Of a DNA stretch of 64,000 bases, positions 22,471 to 34,440 are shown one piece after another. Each line of letters opens with the position of its first letter. The first letter of the stretch is position 1. The translations under genes and the position numbers were made by a program. Below the pieces are notes generated by a model. The model was given only the letters and a program-made list of their open reading frames with translations. It did no database searches and was not told where the DNA came from. Origin of the DNA: Protopterus annectens (Eukaryota; Chordata; Ceratodontiformes; Protopteridae); the NCBI RefSeq assembly GCF_019279795.1, contig NC_056727.1:1204499222-1204563221 (forward strand). The letters are read 5' to 3'.

Positions 22471-25201
22471 CCAGGAGGGTCTTCCTACCGAAAGAGTGTC
22501 TGAACATGAGGTCCTTCTTTTCCTTGCACAAGCTAATAGGATGTGAAGTATACCAGTCAAGTGTATAGATATGAGGCAGGCAGGGGCCATCATACTGTGG
22601 CTTGTGGTGTTTTACTGTGCTCTAAGTCCCCTCCCTCCATGTGTTGGACATCTTCAGGCTTTGATGGTAATGAGGAGTAACTTGGGTGCAGGTTCTGCCC
22701 TCAGGACCAAAGGTGTGGCCACAACTGCTCTACTCTGCTCTACTGCCTCCTTCCAGGTCACTGTAACCTCTCTGAGCTCCAACTTCCACCAGAACCCTAG
22801 TAGAGATATGTCTGGCATGGCTCCCCTCCAGATAAGCAAGCCCATCCTCCCTGCCAGTACTGGCAGATGCCTAAGCCACTATCTAACCTTGGGTTGTCTG
22901 GGTCATTGTCAGGGCTTTATCCTTCCTTGCTACTAGGCTGCGTCCCAATCAGGTCTGAGGCTATGTTTGCACATGAAAACAACAAAGCACCACCTCACTG
23001 CCAAACACACAGTGTTACACAGTCCAAGGAGAGAGAGAACATCAAAGTATAAACTAAGTTCATTATATAAATGGGTAGTGAGGGGTAAGATAGGAAAGTT
23101 AGAAAAGGAGGACTAGCAAACAGACAAAAACACACAAGGATAGCCATAAGGTATGACAGTTAGTGGTGAGAAGACGTTTATGTTCCAAACACTTCTGTTG
23201 TCAATATAAGAAGAGTTTGTGGAGCTAGAATAGGTAATGAGGAATGGTTGTGAGAAAGACAGAGTGAAAGAAGAAGGTTCCAAGGGCACACAAACATAAA
23301 ATATAGACACTGATGGAGTGGTAGTGACAAAAAAGATGAGGAACAGCAACAAAATACAAAAAGGCAGTAGCGATGTAGACCAAAACTAATAACAGCAAAG
23401 AAATACTGCAAAGTTAAGCATCCAAGGCGTTTTACTCTTTACCCATTACTAAAAGGAGATGGAGACTGAAGTTTGCAGCAGACAAATAACAGAAGCATTT
23501 GCACTGCATATTATACTCTTACACCATATTTTCAGTAACTGACAGGACTATATTTATAGGCATACGTAAATAAAATATTAGCTATGCTTACCACAGTTGC
23601 TCATTTTGATGGTCCAGATCACACAGTTTGGACTACACATCACTGGCATCAAGAAGATACTGAGACAAAACTTTATAAAGTCCTTTCAATGTTATGACAG
23701 AAAAACATTTATTACATATCTGGCCAGATTTAGAAAATTCACTTAAACAGGCACGTAAAGCAAAACTAGAACAGATGAAGTAGCACAATGTGGTCTGAAG
23801 TAAGTTAACAGTGCAGTAGGAGTGACACTAGTGGATGATGTCATACTAATTACAGAATTTGCAAGTAGAAACTCTCAGCAAGTTGCCTAATGACCAGCAC
23901 TGTGCAACAGTGGTCACATGACTTAATAAACCCAGTAGTGTACAAGTAGAAGGCTCACAAGGATGTGTGTTCACATGCATATTGATGAGCTGCTGTAAGC
24001 ACAGCTAAGAGCCCTGGTAAGGTCTACTCAGCAAAGTCCCTGATATTATTTATAAATGGGAAGAAAATGGGTGCACAAGACAGTCAGAAAGGGAGAAGAG
24101 TAGTGGCTAGTGATGTAAAAGCAAGGAAGAGCTGCAAGAAGCAAATGAATGAGTGAGGCTAACTGAAATGGGGTAGGGCTGTACACAGCAGGTCAGTGAC
24201 TATTACCTGCGATCAAACAACATATGGGGTCATTCACTTTCATCCAGTGAATGTCTTAGTATGTGCTTACTCATTATAACCACTTTACTGATGATACACA
24301 TCTCAGATATCTGATTACAATCAAGAAGGTCAGCCTTAGATGAAATGTAGCCCTAAATAAAGGACTTTATGGACCAGCTCTTATACACTACTCCTCCCCT
24401 GCCTGGCCCCACACTATCCAGACAAATTACTTCTTTCTTGTTTTTTCACCGTTTGTCTTACTTTTTAGTTTTCTAAATGCTTTTAACACACCCCACTTGG
24501 CCAAGACTCCACTGAACTAAATTTAGAGGAAATAACTGAATTAAATCATGCATCTAAGTGTCTAGATCACAGAAGTGCTATGGTTCTAGCTGCTTTGAGG
24601 TGCATCCTTGAGCATTTTAACAACCCTCTGATCTAATGATGATTAGAAGAAAAAAATCATAAGTAAGGAAACAAATATAGTCTTATTTATATTAAAAAAT
24701 ATGTTGTGTCTAAAACTTAAAGGCCTGTGTTAATAATCTAGTAGTATCCCTAACAAATTGAAAATACAAATACTTGCAAGGATATATAAACCCTGTCGAA
24801 GAATAGTGCACATCTTTCTGCCCCTCCAAAAAAGATAGTTAGCTAGAGTATACTCCTCTTGTGTTAGTTTAGGATTAAGGTTAAAGCATTAATGGCTAGA
24901 GACATATACTATACAGCTGAGGGTCTGGGAGAAGAAACCTTAACACATGATAAAACCTACACAAAGAAAGCCCAGTTGAAGCTGTACAGCATGGTAAGGA
25001 GTAGGAAACAGTGGCAACTGCAATGCAGGTAATATTATGGTGCAATGGGCCAAAGGCAGGGGCGGCCCATGCTATTGGACTGCCGGACTGCAGCCCCCCC
25101 AGCTGTAAAAAAGAAAGAAAAGAAAAGAAAATAGAAAAGAAGAAATAAAAATAAAAAATCGCAAATAGCGGACCTTCGTGCATGCGCAGCATTTCCGATA
25201 T
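22471..25201. other. Unassigned stretch
   Basis: Several open frames up to about 120 codons (for example 22,571-22,936 plus and 23,113-23,411 minus), but none has a recognisable domain, and both strands are open to similar degrees. No repeat boundary is clear. This and 28.5-29.7 kb are the best candidates for non-transposon sequence in the window, but I cannot show a gene. Confidence 0.35.
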
Positions 25202-25258
25202 CCGGACTGCTGCTGAGACAGTCTGGAGCATGCGCAGACTGTCTCAGCAGCAGTCTGG
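25202..25258. repeat. 24-bp-stem inverted repeat with 9-nt loop
   Basis: Arms 25,202-25,225 and 25,235-25,258 are reverse complements except one position that would be a G-U pair in RNA. The loop is GAGCATGCG, and GCATGCGCAG also occurs just upstream near 25,180. It is more GC-rich than its surroundings. Confidence 0.9.
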
Positions 25259-25715
25259 ATTAGGAAACATTCAAGAGCAGAGATCCCAGAAGTCTATGCA
25301 GATGTAACTGCATAGACTGTCGCTGGAAAGGGAATGGACTCGGACTGCAACATCAGCAGGCTGGGAGTCTCGTCAGGGGAAGAACATCTCACGGGCTGTG
25401 GTGGATTTAATGCTCTAACAGATGTAGGGAAGGATGTAGTGTGCGGGCAGGCTTGTAGTGCTCTAACGGCTGTGGATTTAATGCTGCAAATAAGGGATCT
25501 ACATCTATCCAGGTAGGGTGTGTGTAAAATGCCCCAGGTGCTACATGGTGGTGGGTAGAGAATAAGGCTTGAACCCTGCACCTTGGGTCCAGGTGGCAAG
25601 ATCCTGAATTCCCTACCCACCACCATTTGCAAAAATGTTGCAGATTTTTCCCTCATACTTGTTCTGTTCCTCATAAAATCTGTGGTTTCTGTATTTTTGT
25701 GTCCTTGCAAAGCCA
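25259..25715. other. Unassigned stretch
   Basis: Contains two related segments with GGATTTAATGCT (near 25,404 and 25,472), a small direct repeat. A minus-strand open frame (25,294-25,710) has no recognisable domain. Confidence 0.35.
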
Positions 25716-25950
25716 GTAGTGCATTGGTGCAGTGGTAGCATTGTTGCCTGACAGCTAAATGTTCTCTGGTTTGATTCTTGGCTGGTGTACCTTACCTTCT
25801 GTGTGGAGTCTGTATGCCCTCCCTGTTTTTGTTTCATGTAGTGTCCTCCCATCTTATAAAGACGTGTCTGTCTGGAGTGTTTCTCCCTGGGCCTCTGCTA
25901 AAAATTAGCTTTTGTTCCAAGTCAGACTTTCCTGGTTAACAAATGTTAAA
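25716..25950 (+). mobile_element. tRNA-derived SINE with L2-like LINE tail (family 2)
   Basis: The head GGTGCAGTGGTAGCATTG and body CTGTGTGGAGTCTGTATG match SINE family 1. The 3' half is different: TTTCTCCCTGGGCCTCTGCT followed by GTCAGACTTTCCTGGTTAAC and AAATGTTAAA. This is the same terminal block as the L2-like LINE ends at 3.1, 36.9 and 38.2 kb, which suggests that LINE mobilised it. No clear target duplication. Confidence 0.8.
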
Positions 25951-26131
25951 AATGACACACATCTGAATATCAGACTTCATATTCTTCAGAAAGTGCATGG
26001 TAACACAAAAACTTTTATTCTAGCAATTTTCTAAGTGTATAAGATGGATATTTGAAATTTGTCCCTATTTTTGGGACTGTATTCCCCCATTATTGGCTTC
26101 ATCCAGGTTTTGTGCTAAGGTTGAGAGCTAT
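25951..26131 (+). mobile_element. MITE family 1, 3' part
   Basis: Matches the second half of the 22.1 kb element (CAGACTTCATATTCTTCAG, then TTCTAAGT...TTTTTGGG) and ends in a degenerate GGTTGAGAGCTATGG terminus. It forms the first unit of the tandem array that follows. Confidence 0.7.
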
Positions 26132-26346
26132 GGTAAGAACTGAATTCACTGAATATGTTTGGGGGCTATATTCCCCCATTACTGGCTTTGCCCGGGTGTT
26201 TTTTGCTAATAGGTTGAGAGCTATGGTGAGAACTGAATTCACTGAATATGTTTGGGGGCTGTATTCACCCATTATTGGCTTTGTTCAGGTGTTTTGTGCT
26301 AAGAGGTTGACAGCTGTGCTATGGTGAGAACTGAATTCACTAAATG
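26068..26346 (+). repeat. Three tandem units of about 92 bp built from a MITE end
   Basis: Three successive units each contain TATTCCCCCATTA-type sequence, a GGCTTT..CC block, GGTTGAGAGCTATGGT and GAACTGAATTCACTGAATATG. Unit starts are near 26,068, 26,160 and 26,253. The array reads through in one frame (26,052-26,327), but that is incidental. Confidence 0.85.
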
Positions 26347-26384
26347 GTAGCCATTTAAGTTTCCATCTTCCTCTTTCACAAAAC

Positions 26385-26460
26385 AGCTGATTTGGCATAG
26401 TGGTATGTTGCTCTGTTTTGCACAGGGTCCCCTCGGTTCAAGACGTGGCAGTGAAATGTA
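26385..26460 (+). mobile_element. tRNA-like SINE head
   Basis: A TGGCATAGTGGTATG A-box-like segment and CGGTTCAAGACGTGG B-box-like segment at tRNA-like spacing, but the cloverleaf is not intact. Probably a SINE fragment. Confidence 0.45.
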
Positions 26461-26471
26461 TGGTGGTAACA

Positions 26472-26612
26472 CACCATTTTATTCTAGCAACTTTCCAACA
26501 TTATATAAGCAATGTTTAAAATGTGTCCCTGGTTTTTGACCTTTTGTCCCCCCCCACCAATACATTTTGGCTTTTCCCAGATTTCTTGTGCTGCAAAGTT
26601 CAGAGATACAGC
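26472..26612 (+). mobile_element. MITE family 1, 3' half
   Basis: Begins at TTTTATTCTAGCAACTTTCC and ends with AGATTTCTTGTGCTGCAAAG and a degenerate GTTCAGAGATAC terminus. Confidence 0.65.
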
Positions 26613-26689
26613 TGAGTGTTGAGTAGATATTCCAAGGAGCTGAGAGCTGCAGGGGAACAAAAGTTTAGTGCTGCTTATGCTAAGTCGGC

Positions 26690-26800
26690 TTGCATTGTTA
26701 ATAGCACAACAGGTAGTGTACTTGCTTTTGATGCAGAAGGCTGTGGGTTCTACTCCTACAGTAGGTAGATGCATTGCTGATACTGTACTGTGTTGTAAAG
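26690..26800 (+). mobile_element. tRNA-like SINE (family 3)
   Basis: AGCACAACAGGTAGTGTACT resembles an A box and GTGGGTTCTACTCCTACA a B box, 30-odd bases apart. A reverse copy is at 43.87-43.95 kb. No tail or duplication identified. Confidence 0.5.
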
Positions 26801-27672
26801 GGGGTGGATGCTGCAGACTTTTTTGGCAAAGATACCTAGTAACTATGAACCTGTTATCGGTTTGCTATCCATTCCCTATTGCGGTATTACTAGCTTATCA
26901 TATTTTTAATGCATGCAACATAGGCAATTTATTCTTCAAGGGCAACAGACACTTTATTTGTAGATGAAACAATGACATATAAAGTTGTTTGCTAGCAGCA
27001 ACCTCTTTATTAGTTACATATTTCTTTAATGTGGATTTTACTACTTCAGAGATTGTGCATATTTACTGATACTGGTGGACTATAGAAGGTTGAGTAGACT
27101 TTTTATGATGGAAATGTTCTGAATTGGGCAGTTTTGTCATTGGTGTATGCATTTTGTTTCATTGTTTACTGGAAAAATTTTCAAAACAATAAATTTAAAA
27201 TGCCCTCTAACAACTGTACTGTATTGTACAAGAAATATAATGTAATACAGTCAGGAAGGTGTATCAAAGAGCATGTGTATGTTTCATGTTCAAGGAGCCT
27301 GTGATTTTGAAAACAGCCCAGAGTTAATCTTTATCTGCCACTGGCAAAATGTATTTTCTTTGAATGTGGGTTTCAATGCATGTGAGTTTCAAGGGCAGGG
27401 AAGTTTTAATGCTAAGTCTATTTTCATTTTGAGACTGCATTGCTTTGTTTAACAGATATCTATTAGGGTTTGTGGTATAAAATGTAAAATAAAACTTTCA
27501 AATGAAATCTAAATCATCGCAGAAGTAAAGCAGTATGCACATTACAGTGTTTATGGTAAATGGGGCAAAATAACCAAGGAATGGGACATTGGAATGGCTG
27601 CAGGGAGGAGGCTCCATTCGACCATGATTTTATGAGGGGGGGGGTAGCAAACTCAGACAGCCCCGGTTGAAC
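26801..27672. other. Unassigned stretch
   Basis: AT-rich; no coding or repeat boundary recognised. The reading frame of 26,668-26,967 has no domain. Confidence 0.4.
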
Positions 27673-27967
27673 TATACCTCTCAGTTGTCCATATGTTTGC
27701 AGAATGAATAGATATTTGATTCTTATTTTTGGTTTGTTCCTCATAAAATTTGTGGTTTTCTAGCAAATCATTTAGGAATGAAGTCACTAAATGACAGACA
27801 TTGAGTTTCAGATGTCATAACCTTCAGAAAAATGCATGCTAATGCAAGACCTGTTATTCTATCAACAGTCTTAAGTTTATACAAGAGCAATTTTAGTAGT
27901 GTTTGTATATTCCCCCAGTATATTTGGCCTTGTCCAGATTACCTGCATTAAGAGGATGAGAGGTATG
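27673..27967 (+). mobile_element. MITE family 1, near-complete
   Basis: TATACCTCTCAG at the left and GATGAGAGGTATG at the right are degenerate versions of the family termini. The interior shares TGTGGTTTTCTAGCAA and GAGTTTCAGA...ATGCTAATGCAAGAC with the 22.1 kb copy. Flanking duplication not clear. Confidence 0.8.
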
Positions 27968-28237
27968 TGCAAATCGTTTTGTAAAATTAGGAATATCCAA
28001 ACCACTCCATTGTCCCCAATTTTGGCTCAAAATGTTGCTCTCCCCTAATAATCCCTCCTCAAAATGGCAATTTTGGAATAAAACATGGAGTGTTTACAAT
28101 TATATATAACTGTAATGATCAGAGTTATAGATTACTTTTATTTCATAAATGCATGTAGATGCTCTTATTTTGTTAGCTGCTCAAGTTAACAGTATTAATA
28201 TTAAAAAGGTGTCCTTTTTTTGACAGGTTCCCAGCTG
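27968..28237. other. Unassigned spacer between MITE copies
   Basis: AT-rich, no open frame of note. Confidence 0.4.
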
Positions 28238-28531
28238 TATTGTGTGGCAACTTTATATTTTTGCATCACATTTTGGTCTGTAAAAGTGTGGTTTTCTGGC
28301 AAATTAGTGGCAAGTCATTAAAGATTGAAGTTAGAAAATAATGACAGACATTTGAGTTTCAGATTTCATACCCTTCCAAAAATTCGTACTAATGCAAGAC
28401 CTACTACTGTTCTATTATCTAAGTTAATAAGAGCAATATTTAAAAATTGTCCTTATTTTTGGGCCTGTGTCCCACTTCTAGTTCTGTGTATGGCTTTGCC
28501 CAGATTTCTTGCTCTGAAGTTGAGAGGTATG
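28238..28531 (+). mobile_element. MITE family 1, 5' end eroded
   Basis: Right end GTTGAGAGGTATG is intact; the left terminus has decayed. The interior contains TGTGGTTTTCTGGCAAATTA and GACATTTGAGTTTCAG as in the 22.1 kb copy. Confidence 0.78.
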
Positions 28532-29749
28532 AGTGTCAGAGCCATCACTGTCAGCCAGAGACATTTCAAATTGTGACATATTTGTTGCACCCCACTCCCC
28601 ATTGTAGTGGCTCTGGATGTGTCCAACGAAGGCAAGGAGCAGTTATGCAGTGTAAGTGTGCAGAGTATTCCCCCATCCAAGGTAAACCACAAGTACGACT
28701 GTGGCTTTTCATCTGTCCTTGATTTTGCAGAATGTTCTGGTTTTCTGTCATATTTTTATACTGTTGATTTATGCTTCTTATTATTCAGGAAATGCATGCT
28801 GTCACAGTGCCCTGTTGCTCTGTTTAAGTAGCAATGATTTAATGACCATCAGGTAAGCTTGTCGGAGATTGTAAGATGCAAGTAAGCTTTAATAAGCATA
28901 CTGTTAAAGAATTACCAGCATTGAAAGCCTTTTCGTTGTTGCCATTCCGAGAATATTTACATAACTAGATAATGTATAAGCCTTGGGTATTGAAATGCAT
29001 ATGACAGTATTTGTAATAAAAGGACAGGATTACAGTATTTTCAGAAGCTCATTACATTTGTTGGAGACTTGCAGTCATCTTTTGTTGGAGACTTGCAGTC
29101 ATCTTTGCAGGCTTCCCTGTAAACTAAACAGAATGCCAATCTATCATGTGTGGTCCATAACTTGTGCAGGAATCCTTTAAGCAATTTATCTTGAGCTTGT
29201 TTCTTGTTTGCTGTTCATTTTTTACTTTGATCATGTTGTGTCAGGCAGCAGGTCTTTTTTGGATAAGGAACATTTTTACAAGTGGGGGTATCACAGAGAT
29301 TGCTACTTTCAGCATGTTACTTGGTAATTTTATAAAGCTGAATATAAATTATAATTAGAACTGCATTGCAAGGAGTAGTGGTTTGAGATGAATGCTGCTT
29401 GTTTTTTTATACTTGATTTTGACTGGCATTCCAGTAATGTATTTAAAAAGTAATTTATTTTTTCATGCCTCACAACCTGTTTCCATCTGGATATTAAGTA
29501 AGTTGTCATGTAGCCAATGCATTGAAATATTTTTTCTTCTACACTTCATTTTGTCTTGATTGGACTCTTGTAATGACTGTTTGGCACCCAGGGCAGCGTA
29601 TTTAATTAAAGTTCCAGTTGTTGTGGTTTTGAACATAGCCCTACCCCCTTTCTAGTTGGCCACACCCCTTCCCATTGGCCCCACCCATTCAGCTGTCTCC
29701 TGCAGCCCTCCTTTAATTTGAAGTCACCAGCTGCCACTGGCCAAAGGGT
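28532..29749. other. Unassigned stretch
   Basis: No domain recognised in the short frames. A 24-bp tandem duplication around GGAGACTTGCAGTCATCTTT lies at 29,060-29,107. Confidence 0.35.
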
Positions 29750-30784
29750 TCCCATATGAAGAAGCAGAATATGAAACAGGATACATCTGAAGAGAATATA
29801 TCACAGAAAGATTTTTTTGGAACTTTCTGTTGATTACTTGCAGGAAATAGAAAAGAAAGAAGAAATAGAAAGGAAAGAAAGGTCTCAATCCATAAGAAAA
29901 TGATGTAAGGTAGGACCCGCTTGATTTAATAAAGATTTATAGACACATTAAGATGGATGAAATAAATAGATTACAAAAAACATAAAAGAACCAAAATGTT
30001 GAAAAAGATTGGTAAAACAAATGAATGCAGTAATCAGGACTATTAAGAGAAATTCATGTCAATAAATAGACTATATTATTGGCAGCTAAACTAATAATGG
30101 ATAAAGTGTTACTGCCAAAATGTAGATTAACAAAGGAAAGAAAGGGAGCAGGTAAAATGTTGCCATGGAAGCATCGAACAGCAAAAACTGTAAAACAGTT
30201 CATTCATTCACTCCAATGGAGCTCAGGAATTTTGCACTGTAACATCCAGTGGGTGGAGCCTAAGCCTTTTGACAGAATCAAATCATGTCCTCATATTTCA
30301 AGCAAATGTTCAAACCTTTGCAACCATAGGGGTTATGAAAGATGTATAATTGGCAAACCCCTCAACACAAACTATTTTTATAGTGGTAGTATTCTTTAGG
30401 TTCTAGGTCTTAAACTGAATTTTATTAGTAACAGTAAACACAATAAATATTATGTTTGTAATATTTTGTAAACAACTTACAATATCTCCACAACCATTCA
30501 AAGTTACACACATACTGTCAGCAGCATTTTATTCATCTAGTTGAGAGCTTTCATAAGAGGCTAAGGAGTTCTGTATGTGTTACTTGGTTGTTGAGATATT
30601 TAGAACAATGTGAAAATTACATCTATATAAATTAATATCATAAAAACAACTGTTAGTATCTCTTTATCTGCACTAGACAGAGGTTAAATATTAATGCAAT
30701 TAAGTTTACCATTGTGTAAGCTTTAAGATGAAATCTTTTAAAACCTTGTACATAGCATGGCTTTAGAATTATTGACACAAATAT

Positions 30785-30825
30785 GAACAAGCAATATTTG
30801 ACGCCTAGAGGCATCAGTAGGAGTT
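30785..30825. repeat. Semi-palindromic motif, first of two copies
   Basis: AATATTTGACGCCTAGAGGC plus ATCAGTA; the TGACGCC/GGCATCA arms are nearly complementary. The same 33-bp sequence recurs at 31,142-31,175. Confidence 0.7.
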
Positions 30826-31141
30826 AACTCCAGATGCACCTGGAGGCGTCACTCGGATGTCATGAGTTAAGACAAGAAGTATCACAGTTCAAAAATTAAA
30901 GAAAAGGGCATAGATCATCAAAAAATACTCGGAAAGATCGATGTGATAAAGGCAATGCACAGTATCATAACAAATCATGATTTAGCATACACTATTGTCA
31001 ATAATAAACTGAAAATAACAGCACAGGCAGAAGAACGTAGAAGGTATACAGATAAATATAAAGGAAAAATACAAAATAAGCAATTCATGGATGACCCAAA
31101 AAATTTTATAGACAATTGGGAAACAAAGTAGAAGAAATAGA

Positions 31142-31175
31142 AACAAGTAATATTTGACGCCTAGAGGCATCAGTA
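31142..31175. repeat. Semi-palindromic motif, second copy
   Basis: Direct copy of the 30,787 motif about 355 bp downstream, one mismatch in the shared part. Confidence 0.7.
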
Positions 31176-33284
31176 AAAATGCAAAATATAATAGCAAAAA
31201 CGTATTTATGAAGACTGTATTAAACCAAACAAAGATGCTAAATTGGATAAAATAATTAAAAGAAGCAGTAAAGAGCTCTAATGTATAGGACTGAAAATGA
31301 GATGAAGTAATAGCTGGAGAAACTGAGGCAAAAAAAAAAAAAAAAACAAAAACAAAACAAAACTCCTAACTGGGAAAACCCAGACCCAGATGCAGTACCT
31401 AGCTTCTAGTTAAAAGCATTAACATCTTTACACAAAGATTTAGCCCTGAGTAAGAATTACTTATATGTGCATCTCAAACAGACACCAAACTGGTTAGCAA
31501 CAAGAAAAATAATACACCTTCTTAAGAGAGAACCTGCAAGCCATCCTCAAAACTATAGACTAATAACTTGCCTCCCAACAATATACAAGCTATGTACTGA
31601 AAATGACACAGGCAGAGTTTACTGTCATTTAGAAAAAAAATCAGTCATGGCAATAGAACAAAAGGGTAACAAAAGAAATGATCATTTGTTGCTAAATAAA
31701 GTCATGACAGAATTGTAAAAAGGGGAATGATCTATGTATGGCATGGACAGATTACAAAAAAGCATTTTATACTATCCCACATTCATGGATAAAGGAGTGC
31801 TTACATACGTATAAAATATAACCTACATCTATCAATTGCATTACATTGACCATCAAACTGTGGCAAACCACTTTGCAGATGACCCAGGGATAAAAATTCA
31901 AAGGTGGATATTCCAAGGTGATTCCCTGTCACCATTGTTTTGTCTTGCCCTTAATCTATTAAACTGTTTACTTAATAGATCAGGCTATGGTTACAATTTG
32001 GCTTCCAGAAACTAACCTTCTCTAACAACATCTCATCTACTTTTTGCGGATGAGTTAAATATGAATAAGATAAGGAGTAGAAAGCACAACTACAAATGGT
32101 TAAAAACTTTTGCAGATGATATAAGAATGTCATGTGGTCCTGATAAATGCGCAGAAGCAACATTTAAAATAGAAAAGCTGCAGCACCAAGAAATATCAAT
32201 CTGGGACAGGAATATAATATAAAAGATCCTGAGCAGGTGGGAGTGTATTTCAGAATAGATGAAGGCTCACCAATAAACCATGAACATTCGGAAGACTAAA
32301 ACTAAAATAGTAAACTGCCTTGAGATTTAGGAATAAATTCCAAGCTATAAAGTAGTTTGCTCTTCATGTTCTAACATACGGTTTTGGAATGACTGACTGA
32401 CCCTAAGAAATATTGGCTCAGTTGGACAAGAAAATATATATTAAAAAAAATCAGTGTATATCTAGATTATATATTTCTCACTTTGAAGAAATATGTCCCT
32501 CCTCAGAATGAATTACTTGTATAGATCTGCAATCATCGGGCTACATACATATCTGTTGACCTCACAAAATCCAAACAGTAAAAGTTTAAAAACATGAGAA
32601 AAAGAAGATAACATGACATCCTTGCTACATTTAGTGAAAGCTTTTTGGTGTAAAGTGGGAATGGAATTCAAACCAAATGTAGACAAAAATCTGACAGCAA
32701 CTGAATGTGCCAAAAAACAAAAAGAAGAATAGAAGGGAAAGAATCAGATGAGAAGGAAATAAAATTGTAAAATGCAAAATATAATAGCAAGTGTAGAGAC
32801 ATCCTGGAAAAAAAACTTATATTAACCAAGATTTGACACAAGAATGGATAAGGAGAGGTGAGTTGAATTCAAAAGATGAAAGGTTAATAATGGCACCTGG
32901 GATACTGGAATACATACACATTGATTTACAAAGTCCACTGAACACGTGGGGAAATTAACACATGCAGGTTCAGTAAAAAGGAAATGGAAATAGCTGCACA
33001 TCTTGCTGGATACACTCATGATGGAGGGCCTGTATACCGAAAGGTGCAATAATGTGGCAAGACTGTTGCACTGGAGATTTTGCAAACACTGCGATATAAG
33101 AGTAGTTGAGAAACATTTTAAACATGAGCCACAAAACATTATAGAGAATGATGAAGTTATTTCATATGGAATCACCCATTACCAACAGTTCAAAAAATGG
33201 GTCTGTATCACATCCTCGAACTTACTATTTATTAAATACCTCTTCCTAGAACTCACTTTGTCATAACCCCTTTTTGTTGAACGA

Positions 33285-33525
33285 TCATTTTAGTGAATAT
33301 TTTCCCAGGGAAAAGAATTTGTAATCCAACTACCGAGCATCACAAAAAAGCACAAAATTTAAAACCCACTCAGGTGGGGGACTTTGCCCCCATGCCCACA
33401 CCCCCCTAAATAAATATACCAACTCTGAGATCACACTACAGTGGGGAAAAGGGCACATTTCCAATCACAGCCCACTGCATTTTTTCTGGGATTTGCTACA
33501 GACCCCAAAAATAGATGCAAGAAAA

Positions 33526-33526
<1 letters not shown>
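33285..33526. mobile_element. MITE family 2 (ATATACCAACTC core) inside the R4/Dong-like LINE
   Basis: Shares the core ATATACCAACTCTGAGATCA and the flanking GGTGGGGGACTTTGCCCCC stem with elements at 41.4 and 61.2 kb. It interrupts LINE sequence that is continuous in the 1-1250 copy. Ends are not sharp. Confidence 0.6.

Positions 33527-33582
<56 letters not shown>
33527..33582. repeat. (CA)n microsatellite
   Basis: About 28 CA units. Confidence 0.95.
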
Positions 33583-33584
<2 letters not shown>

Positions 33585-33912
33585 CATAAAATACCAGAAT
33601 TTGCAGGCAGGAAAGAGAGTAATGTGGAAGAAAGATACCAAGACAGTTCCAATTGTAGTAGGAGCAACAGGGCTAATAAAAAAACAATCTACAGTTGTAC
33701 TTAAGCTACAACTACATGTAGCTCCATATGAATTATATGAATTACAGGAGTCAGTTATGGATACATTGCAGGTGCTGAGAAAAACACTGTTGGCTAACAT
33801 CAAAGAGTGAAACAATGCTAATTTCATGAACTTTAAAGTGCCCTAACTTAGAAATGGAGTTCATTTCTGTCATGGTATTAGAAACCCAAAAGACCTGGAG
33901 AAATTAAATTGA

Positions 33913-34440
33913 GAGAGGCATAGAGTACATGCAGACTCCATGCAGAAGAAATCACAGCCAAAAAACTCAACCAGAGACCCAAGTATTTTTAGATGGTAAC
34001 AATTCTCAATGCAACACTCTGCCAATAATCACTTGTTATCACACACACACACTGCCCAGACCACCACATACAGCCACTTATTGAGCTCAGAGCTGATGTT
34101 ATACTGTGATGCAAAGTAAAAAAAAAAATATGGCTAACTTGTTTCTTTTAGATTTACAGCATCACAGGCAATCCTCATACTCATCAATTGCAGACACTTT
34201 ATTCAGTGTGCACACCTGATATCTGATTGTGTTAAAAAGAGACACAGTACAGTATTCCAGCTGGATTCACACAAATGCATTCTACAACTGTCAAGTATAT
34301 TAATGACTGCTTAACTTAAATAAATGACAACAGCATAAATCACGTTCATCTGCAGACACCCCATCCCACCCCAGACTCTGCAATTAAAGCCAATTTTATT
34401 GACTGTATACACTTAAAATATCAGAATATAATAAAATAAA
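33913..34440. other. Unassigned stretch
   Basis: No element recognised; includes a short (AC)n run near 34,043 and an A-run near 34,118. Confidence 0.4.

Larger units (their letters stand above)
29750..33912 (+). mobile_element. R4/Dong-like LINE, long but decayed
   Basis: Readable blocks in order: a basic N-terminal segment before the RT (30,079-30,190 and 30,943-31,131), YRLITCLPTIYKL (31,555-31,593), EQKGNKRNDHLL, the DYKKAF-like block near 31,750, FQGDSLSPLLFCLALN (near 31,912-31,960), SHLLFADELN (RT catalytic region; the usual D-D is changed), then GGxGL-type sequence and TVPIVVGATGLI (33,640-33,675). Its end matches the 1-1250 copy. Many stops. It is interrupted by a miniature element and a (CA)n repeat at 33.29-33.58 kb and by unaligned sequence at 30.24-30.9 kb. 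Confidence 0.7.

Noticed and set aside
24270-24340. HFTDDTHLRY-like reading that resembles an L2 RT catalytic box
   Set aside because: No supporting RT motif upstream or downstream; a single short match in AT-rich DNA is not enough.
26690-26775. Possible functional tRNA gene
   Set aside because: The A/B boxes are present, but acceptor and anticodon stems do not pair well; a SINE head is more likely.
33441-33827. ORFs with long Thr/His or Val/Cys runs
   Set aside because: Caused by the (CA)n microsatellite.
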